The notes under the pieces: generated by a model
The model's input: only the letters and a program-made list of their open reading frames with translations
Database searches by the model: none
What the model was told of the DNA's origin: nothing
Part shown: positions 57,001-64,000 of the stretch, piece by piece
Layout: each line of letters opens with the position of its first letter
How positions within the stretch are numbered: position 1 is the first letter of the stretch
Assembly: GCA_033807775.1 (NCBI GenBank)
Contig: CM066325.1
Coordinates: forward strand, 15,130,301-15,194,300
Direction of reading: 5' to 3'
Length of the DNA stretch: 64,000 nucleotides
From: Saussurea involucrata
Taxonomy: Eukaryota; Streptophyta; Magnoliopsida; Asterales; Asteraceae
Program-made: the position numbers and the translations under genes

Positions 57001-58371
57001 AACGTGGGGAGGTGAAGGTAGTATGTCGGAATAAGGGAGTAGGTTGGAAGCAGAAAGTTTGGCAGTGACACCGAAAGGTGGAGTAGTATGTGTAGATTGT
57101 CATCGGTAAGTATGCGAACTCCTGGTAAGAGTATGGAGGAAGGGGATTTGTGTATGTTTTATGTTCGAGAAAGAAGGGGAAAAAGGTAGTTGAATGTGGT
57201 GCTCGGAATGAAGAACCATTGGATTTGAGTTGGTGATATTGTGTGAAATGTTCAAGTGAACTGGTCGTTCACTAATAAGCTATTGGGGATAGTTTTGTGT
57301 GAACATGGTCACTCCTCCTCGTTGAGTGAGGGTAACCGAAGTTATGTCATATATGATTGGACGCTTGTGGAATGCAGTGAGAAATTGATGTGTCTTCAGG
57401 ATAAGTTCAATTCGGATAGGTGAACACTTCAATGAGGGATTATGGAGGTTTCCTGCTATTAGCTACGTATAAGTGTGGGGTGACGAAGTGGTGTGAACGT
57501 ATGAATTGATTGATGAGCTGTAGCCGATGTGTTACGAGAAAGGGGGTATTATCTGCATATACGTATGTCGGTTGGGAGAAGTACTAGAATTGCATGTAAT
57601 CCGATGAGGGAACTCTTGGGTGTGAGTTTGTTGGGATGTTCAAGGTTGGCCTTGTGCCAAGTTGACAAGTGAATGATTGTTTCCTGGTAAAAGACTCACG
57701 TTATTGTGGCAGAGAATTCCACGAAGTTCCTTCTTTTAAGGAAGTGAAGTTGTATGCGAAAACCTTGTTTAGACGCGTTTTAAAACCGTGAGTCCAGATG
57801 TGTGGACAAAGCGGACAATATCGGATACGGTTGGCATTGGATGTTACAGATGGTATTTAAGCGAGTATAGATGATCGGAGAGGTTGCAAGTATAGAGTAC
57901 AAGATTGTACGACATAGCAAAGTTGTGACTCACTGAGGGCGGTTCCGAAGTATGGAGTACGATTATGTTTTGCATCAGAACGGTTTGGGCAACCGAGTGG
58001 AACTAAGTTGGTTGGATTGAAAAGCATAAGACTTTTGAACCTCGAGTTTGAGAAAAGGGGCAATTTGATGCGGAAGACGTCCCCATAGTTTGGAGTGATG
58101 CATTCGAGAGAAAAGTGAAGTGGACTACGTTTTTGGATCCGTCGAAAATATGAAAGTTGGATATATAGTGTACGACCTTGTGGTGCTCGATGAGATTTTG
58201 GAAGAATTCATAGTGTGATGCACGTCTCTATTATGGAGAGCAGATGTTGGAAGTTGAGATGTTAGCGGTTTTGCAAAGAATACAGGCGATAAGGAGTTGA
58301 CCTTCGTCATTATAGAACGAGTGAGGGCAGTAGCCTACAAGTTGGAGTTACCAGAAGAATTAAAGGGAGTG
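54019..58371 (+). pseudogene. Decayed interior of the host Ty3 element with integrase C-terminal remnant
   Basis: No frame above ~130 codons survives on either strand, and gag, protease and reverse transcriptase are not recognisable. At the very end, 58321-58371 (+) encodes VRAVAYKLELPEELKGV, which aligns with GAVAYRLKLPEELQGIHDTF of the intact polyprotein at 46497 (integrase C-terminal region). This proves pol ancestry and gives the orientation. The + strand is T/G-rich, as in the LARD interior. It may itself be a LARD-like derivative that retained only the pol tail. Confidence 0.6.
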
Positions 58372-59303
58372 TGTTGGGTCACCAAAGATTTGAAATTGAC
58401 TCACCGATGTTTCTCCTAAATCTTACTTAGAATATTTTAGCTTGGTTCTTTATAATGACTTGTACAAGATAGCAAATGTTTGGTGAAGTCAAAGATCAAC
58501 CAAAATCAAGATTGAAGATTTTCTCATTGTGGAAGTGAGAGATCATTTATCAACACATACAAGTTATAGTCTACCGATGGTTTTCTCATACATCAGTGGA
58601 CATTTCCCCACCGACCCATCTCTTGGTCGTCCAACATAATTCCCACCGATGAAAGCCAAATTTCGATGGGAACTCATCTATCTTCATGGAAGCTTATCTT
58701 CAAGAGGTGTCACAAATTTCAAAGCACTCATCGGTAGAATACTCCTTGAGAAGACAAATTGAGAAGATCATTTATTATGGGACAATATCCTATTGTCAGA
58801 TAAAGTGACAAATTTTCGTTTTATCCATTACCATATAACATCTCTTCTAGCATAGGCATTCTTCCTGGTACCAAGGAAAAGGTGAAAAAGACATATCAAC
58901 TTTTCAGAAGTCAACCTCTACCTTTGAATCTCCTAGTGACAAGTGTCCCATGCATCACATGCTCATGGCACTATATAAAGATGAAGACTTCTCCATGCAG
59001 AACAACTCTTACAACTCTTGAAGTTTACTTTGTGCTCAAGACATTCTGCTCCTTTCTCTCTTTGAACTTTATAGCTTTCAATCTTTGTGTTTTAGAAGTT
59101 GTTTAGTTTTCAGTATTACTTTGTGAAGATTGTTAGAATATATTTTATTTGTTCTTTCCGCAACAATCTAATTGTTCTATGTGTAATTCTTGATTTGAAT
59201 ATTTTCAATAAAAGAATTAGTTAAAGTGAAAAAATTGTGTATTGTATTCAAACCCCCCTCTACAATACATGTTCTTGTTCTTGTAAGCCATCTGGGACTA
59301 ACA
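58372..59303 (+). repeat. Copia left LTR
   Basis: 932 bp with TGTT...AACA ends. 'caccgatg' phrases occur several times near 58400-58640. The CATCACATGCTCATGGCACT then ATATAAAG near 58950-58980 is a plausible TATA region. The 74-codon frame at 58882-59106 is chance. Confidence 0.82.
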
Positions 59304-59305
59304 AG

Positions 59306-59317
59306 TGGTATCAGAGC
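59306..59317 (+). other. Primer-binding site (initiator tRNA-Met) of copia element
   Basis: TGGTATCAGAGC lies two bases after the LTR end, as usual for SIRE/copia elements. Confidence 0.9.
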
Positions 59318-59349
59318 AGAAAGTTTAATTTCAATAAACTTGATCTGCA

Positions 59350-62099
59350 ATGGCTGCTTTTTCTTCCAACAATAAAGCTTTCTCTCAAAACAATTTTTTT
59401 CTAAAAATGGCTCTATAGCCAAACCTCCCAAGTTTAACCCCAACAACTTTTCTCTGTGGAAAATATGGATGATGCTTTTCATGGAAGGAGTGGATAGTAG
59501 ATATCCGACCATTCTCAGTGAGGGACCCATAGTCCCTTAGAGTCTGGTCTCGCTATGAAACCAAAAAATCCGGTAAGGAAGTTGTTGGCAAAGATGATTC
59601 TGATGAAGAAAAATCTGCTGCTAATGGTCGTTACATTCCTAAGAATCCTAAGAAATATACTGATGAAGGAAAACGTCTTGTGTCTCTTGATTCTAAAGTC
59701 AGAACTATCATTGCTCTCTCTCTTCCTGATGAAGTGTACCACTCTCTGGTAAATCTCTCTACTGCCAAAGAGATGTGGTCCACTCTGTGTGTTTTGTACG
59801 AAGGTACAAATGAAGTTAAAAAGAGCAGAAAGATTGCTCTTGTTAGAAAATATGAACTCTTTTCTTATGAGAAAAGAGAATCTCTCTCCAACTATTATAA
59901 CCATTTTAACAGTCTTCTTAATGACTTAAAGCTGTTAGGTAGAGTGTATAACAATGAGGAAATCTTGTGCAAGTTTATGGACTGTCTTCCTGATTTTTGG
60001 GAAAACATCTGTACTTGTATAAAGACAACCAAGGATCTTGATCATATACCTCTCACTTCTCTTTATGGAACTCTTTTCAACTATGAGAAGACTAAGCTGC
60101 AAAGGAAGTCTGTCATCACAGATTATAAAGGGCTCTTCCATAGCTCTCCTAAGTGACTCTTCCAAAAGAACTAAGTGTATTCCAAGAATCACCTACCCAT
60201 CTGACTATGACCATGATAGTCAAGAAGATCCCAATGACCATTCGGATGCATATCTTAGTGATGATGAGGATGAATGTGAGGAAACCTCAATTGACAAACT
60301 ATCAGATGGAATGACGATGTTGGATGGGTATTCTAAATCCAAATCTCACATCTCCTCTAGAAAATCTAAGTCTAGTAGAAAATCCTCCTCCCCTCTCTCC
60401 AAACACTCATCTTTGGACAAAACCAACGAGGAATGTTTTAACTGTGGTAAAAGGGGTCATTTTGCCTCTGAGTGCAGAAGTAAACAACTTGAAAGACCCA
60501 GAACTTCTTTCTCATGCCGATTTTCCTCAAAATCGGAAAGATCCAAATATGATTCCATCAATCTCTCCTCTTATGCAAATTCTGACCGGGCAGAAAGATA
60601 CAAAGAAAAATACAAGAGAGAAAAGAAAAGACATGAAAGACTTGTCAGAAAAGCAAAGGGTCTGCCTGCTAAAACTCATGATTTGGCAGATGAACCCACA
60701 TCTGAAAGTGAGAATGACACTTTAAATGTGTGCTTCATGGCCAAGATAAATGACAAGGATGATTCAGAAGATCACACTCCTTCAACTACTCTTGTATCAG
60801 CTAAGTGCCTCTCCTCCTCATCACATGTACATCCATTTCTATCTCTTTCTGATGCTGAAAAGGTTGAAGCATTTGATTTTTTAACCATTGATCTTTTTGA
60901 TGCTAAAACTGCTAAGAAAAAGGCAAATGCTCAAATAAAATCTCTTTCCTCTCAACTTCTTTTATGTCACTCTCAACTGGAAAACTTTGACAAAGTTAAG
61001 GTTGAGCTTAAAGATCTAAAATCCATCAACTTTATTATTGCCAAGGAGAAAAACAAAAAATTTAAACGTTTTCAAAAGGAGCAAGAAATTATGAGAAAAT
61101 GGACTACTTCTTCCAAAAATCTGGAAAAGATTTTTCAAGATCAGATTTCTTGTGATGACAAAACTGGTTTAGGCTTTGGAAAAATAGAAACTGATCAATC
61201 TTCAAAATCTCATGCTCCCACCTCATGTGCTTCACCTACTTTTTGTGAAACTTCCAATTCTAATTCTATTGGGTCTATGTCCATGAACTCTGCCGATTCA
61301 TCTGAAGCTTTAAAATTTGTAATGTTTTTAAAGGCAAAAGATCCCATTTCCTTTCCAAAGGAAAATGCTCAATATTCTAATGACTCTTCCAAACCTATCC
61401 ATGACTTTAAAAAATTCTTGACTTTAGATGATGCATCCTCCTTTTCCAACTCAAACAAAATATTTTCTAACTCTGAAAAAGGCAAGTCTCTGGGTGTTGA
61501 TTCCCTCTTAAAAAGAAATCCTCCAAAATTTTCCAAAAATATTTTTGTGACTTCCTCCACGATTTTCTCCCCCAAAATCTCCCACCGAATTTTGTATCAG
61601 CTAAGTGTCTCTCCTCCTCATCACAACTTTAAAATTTGGAATGTTTTTAAAGGCAAAAGATCCCATTTCCTTTCCAAAGGAAAAGGCTCAATATTCCAAT
61701 GACTCTTCCAAACCTATCCATGACTTTCAAAAATTCTTGACTTTAGATGATGCATCCTCCTCTTCCAACTCAAACAAAATATTTTCTAACTCTGAAAAAG
61801 GCAAGTCTCTGGGTGCTGATTCCCTTTTAAAAAGAAATCCTTCAAAATTTTCCAAAAATATTTTTGTGACTTCCTCCACCGATTTTCTCCCCCCAAATCT
61901 TCCCCGATCTGTGAGTCTCAAAATGTCCAATTCAAAGGAAAAGATTTATGTCCTCCCATCTTCTGAAAAAGGAATCTTAGGACCTGCACCCCAACTCTTT
62001 GTCACCTCATCAAAGTCTTTGAAGACAAACAAAAAGGGCAAAAGTAAGGAAAAATGTCAAGTGTCTAAAAATTCTTTCACTCATAAAAATGTCTACTAA
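59350..62099 (+). pseudogene. Copia gag, broken by frameshifts, with internal duplication
   Basis: The first ATG (59350) gives 22 codons and a stop. The frame continues shifted with PKFNPNNFSLWKIWMMLFME, typical of copia gag starts, and stops again near 59540. A third piece (about 59620-60156) holds the UBN2 core (LPDEVYHSLVNLSTAKEMW, YNHFNSLLNDLKLLG). A further shift near 60130 leads to the long last piece, with a Ser/Asp-rich stretch, the CCHC knuckle CFNCGKRGHFASEC (60434-60475) and a Lys/Ser-rich tail. At least three lesions are present. The tail contains a tandem duplication of period 319 (61312 and 61631). Confidence 0.82.
61312..61900 (+). repeat. Tandem duplication in gag tail with a transposed 35-bp joint
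   Basis: 61312-61570 and 61631-61890 are near-identical. Between them, 61593-61627 (TGTATCAGCTAAGTGTCTCT...) matches 60793-60827, 500 bp upstream. The order [upstream piece + downstream piece] indicates a larger duplication followed by an internal deletion, or a template switch during reverse transcription. Confidence 0.85.
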
Positions 62100-62189
62100 A
62101 AATTCTTTCACTCAGTTCTAAGTTTAAAGACAAACTCAATACGTTTTCATCATCCAAAGATGTCTACTAAAATGACAAGAGGTAGTTTT

Positions 62190-64000
62190 TCAAAAATGGA
62201 ATAAGCATGCAAGCTTGTAACACTCTCTTAGTAGTTTTCTTGAAACGAGATTGCATGTATCAACTCATTCGTAACAAAATTTCAAAAGATGAAAATCTTT
62301 AAATCAACATTCAAAATCTTCTCATCTAGTCATATAATGACATAAGAGTAAAACTCTTTTGACAATACCCACACATTAACGTGTTTTCCCAAAACTTAGG
62401 AGAAAATAAGCGTTTGTAATTGGTTGACACAAAAATGGTTTAAGTCGACTTCGAATGTCGGATCGTACAAACAATGTGCATTAGTGTTCCAAAACATCAA
62501 TAGTTTCATGCACTCTAGATTTAGACAAATAATTTTCCACAACCCCCATCAAGGAGTATTTACGCTAAAGTTTTTCACTTGTAATATAAAACGTTAAAAT
62601 GTCGTTGCTTAAAATTTTCTCATCAAAATACCCAAAATACGCATTTTCTCCAAAACCAAAAAGGTTTACAATTTTCCAAACTGTCCATCGAGTCAAAGTT
62701 GACCAAAATTCAACGACTCACACATTCATGTTTTCAAAATATTCCGTATTGTAAACCATGCATGATTCACACAACAGTAAAACATACCTTGACCAAATGA
62801 CCCTCATTTATACAATAATTAATAAGACATTTCCATTTACGATTCATTTATCAAAACTTTTGAGGGTTAGTGACTACCAAATTATACACACCCTTAGATC
62901 AATACCATGCGTTTGCAAGAAAGGACAATAAAACAATCAACTAGTCGGAAACACATAAAGCAAATTGTTAAGAAATACAATCAATATGTTCTTTCATGCA
63001 TTACTCACGCCACGTATAAATCAATCCGTACAATTAAATAAATTGCAACAAAACGTGCTGACACAAATCTTTGAAAGAGAAATTACGCGACTTCAAAGTT
63101 CCAAAGACATTCCGTTTGGTCGCCTTACGGCATAAATAGCACTTCTCAACAAAACCCGAACGATACAAAATGCCCAATATAATCCAAAATTAACACACAC
63201 AATATCTAAAGTATGCATCTTACAAAATTTCACTCACACAACACAACACGTCGTAAAACGAAACTCCGTAAAACTCCATGGGCTCAATTGCCTCAACTCA
63301 ACCAAGTGATGCCAAACCTTTCGCTTCCAAAAATCAAATTGCATAAAGCAGATCATGACTAAAATGTCAAGATTCCAAAAATTCTCTCTTTGTTGTAACA
63401 CGCTATAAACAACACCTCTCAATAAGTCATGCATTACATAAAGCTTTTTCAATAAACTGGACATAGACATAATGGAAGATAACTTTCCGTCCAAACCTTA
63501 ACATATGTGGAAGAGATCCAATGTTAAAGTCATAAGCCGTAGTTACTTGCCCAACATCTTAAACATCATGAAAATATGGATATCACTGTATCCGAAAGTA
63601 ACGTTGGACAACGACAAAATAAAACAAGTCCCGACGGAGTTTGCAACTCCCGCAATAAAATAATTTCATGCACGTTTCAAACATGATTTAAAATCTTGTG
63701 CGTGTTAAACGTTTTTCCGAGATTTCATAACACAACTCATATGATGATTTGAATTACAAGAATAATTGATGTAATTTAGCTTTAAAAATAAATTTCGTGC
63801 ATAAACTTAGTCGGCACTCAACGTCTCAAACCATACTCCTCCAAATCCCACCGGTCACACTACCGTCATTCGGATGCTCAATCACCTTAAGGCAAAGTGG
63901 GGAATTACATCGATTCACCTTACATTTCCTCCTCGAATTAAGGTCGATTCAATAAATCTATGGTTCTAATCCAACCATCAACTTCGACCCGAAACGGTCC
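62190..64000 (-). mobile_element. Antisense copy of the LARD interior (diverged), open at window end
   Basis: Reverse-complement similarity to 6700-7800 of the LARD at 3187-12528. CATGCAAGCTTGTAACACT (62206-62224) is an exact match to 7775-7793. 63480-63545 follows 7095-7170 (acttgcccaacatctt, catatgtggaaga). 63645-63720 follows 6940-7010 (gcaactcccg, aaatcttgtg). 63790-63830 follows about 6815-6860 (gcactcaacgtctc). The spacing differs, with extra sequence here between 62300 and 63400. No coding frame and no LTR is reached before the window ends. The copia element was the target. Confidence 0.72.

Larger units (their letters stand above)
42280..58371 (+). mobile_element. Decayed Ty3 element (host of two insertions), right part missing
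   Basis: Its left LTR starts TGTAATAACC at 42280, is interrupted at 43200 by the Tekay-like element, and resumes at 53342 to end at 54003 with GGTTGTTACA, giving about 1.58 kb. A primer site (54006-54018) follows. The interior to 58371 is T/G-rich and full of stops, and ends in a recognisable piece of the integrase C-terminal region, cut by the copia LTR at 58372. The text after its primer site (GCCATAGTTTAAGAGATTTA) resembles that of the Tekay-like element, so the families are related. Its right LTR is not in the window. Confidence 0.78.
58372..62189 (+). mobile_element. Ty1/copia (SIRE-like) element, 5' part
   Basis: LTR TGTTGGGTCACC ... GGGACTAACA (58372-59303), primer site, and a broken gag with a UBN2-type domain and one CCHC knuckle. 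Protease, integrase and reverse transcriptase are not in the window; the element is interrupted near 62190 by an antisense Ty3-type sequence. It was inserted into the pol tail of the older Ty3 element. The right LTR is not visible, so the target duplication (left candidate GAGTG) cannot be confirmed. Confidence 0.8.

Noticed and set aside
55013..58310. Several - strand frames of 60-126 codons in the decayed Ty3 interior
   Set aside because: Ser/Thr/Pro/His-rich products of a T/G-rich opposite strand, no domain, and the only recognisable coding trace lies on the + strand at 58321-58371.
63234..63494. 86-codon - strand frame
   Set aside because: Lies in the antisense LARD interior, has no domain and no equivalent in the first LARD copy.

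Overview
This window reads as nuclear DNA from a eudicot plant. It holds one intact host gene for cytosolic 60S ribosomal protein L12/uL11 (36057-36557, +), one first exon of a plant-specific bHLH factor of the FBH/bHLH130 type (22568-22923, -), and a truncated oleosin-like fragment (21384-21530, +). Everything else recognisable is transposable elements, many inserted into one another. The species cannot be named from this sequence.

Region 1 (1-18430). Non-coding flank with a direct repeat (141-440) and a 0.7-kb inverted-repeat element (1206-1893). A terminal-inverted-repeat element (2724-12785) follows, split by a 9.3-kb LTR element with no coding capacity (3187-12528, target duplication GTTCA). 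That element has 2.46-kb LTRs carrying two kinds of internal repeat, a tRNA-Met-type primer site and a polypurine tract, so it is a LARD-type non-autonomous Ty3 derivative. Next comes a 5-kb array of degenerate ~300-bp units, most with a TCCCACATTGG box and many with a TATA-like box downstream. It is interrupted by three small DNA elements and ends in a Helitron-like 3' terminus at 17862.

Region 2 (18431-35000). Sparse gene remnants (oleosin-like, bHLH exon), then PIF/Harbinger material. A transposase-bearing element (23513-24927, TSD TAA) sits inside a Myb/SANT-protein-bearing element (23465-26868, TSD TTA), and a relative follows (28521-30366, TSD TCA). Three Tourist-like elements share one end sequence; one carries a hAT element (27108-27979) and another an internally deleted LINE (31339-32291). 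A small Helitron lies at 32540-33089 (-).

Region 3 (35000-42279). The uL11 gene with telo-box and site II promoter motifs, followed by MITEs, an inverted repeat and a tRNA-derived SINE inside a hAT-like element.

Region 4 (42280-64000). A stack of LTR elements. A decayed Ty3 element starts at 42280. Its left LTR is split by a young, apparently intact Ty3/Tekay-like chromovirus-type element (43200-53336, TSD AAAGA) with a 1566-codon gag-pol and an extra upstream ORF. Its pol end is cut at 58372 by a Ty1/copia (SIRE-like) element with a broken gag. From about 62190 to the window end lies an antisense, diverged copy of the internal region of the LARD in region 1. The three Ty3-type LTR families share a hairpin at the same place whose stem sequence differs while its pairing is kept.
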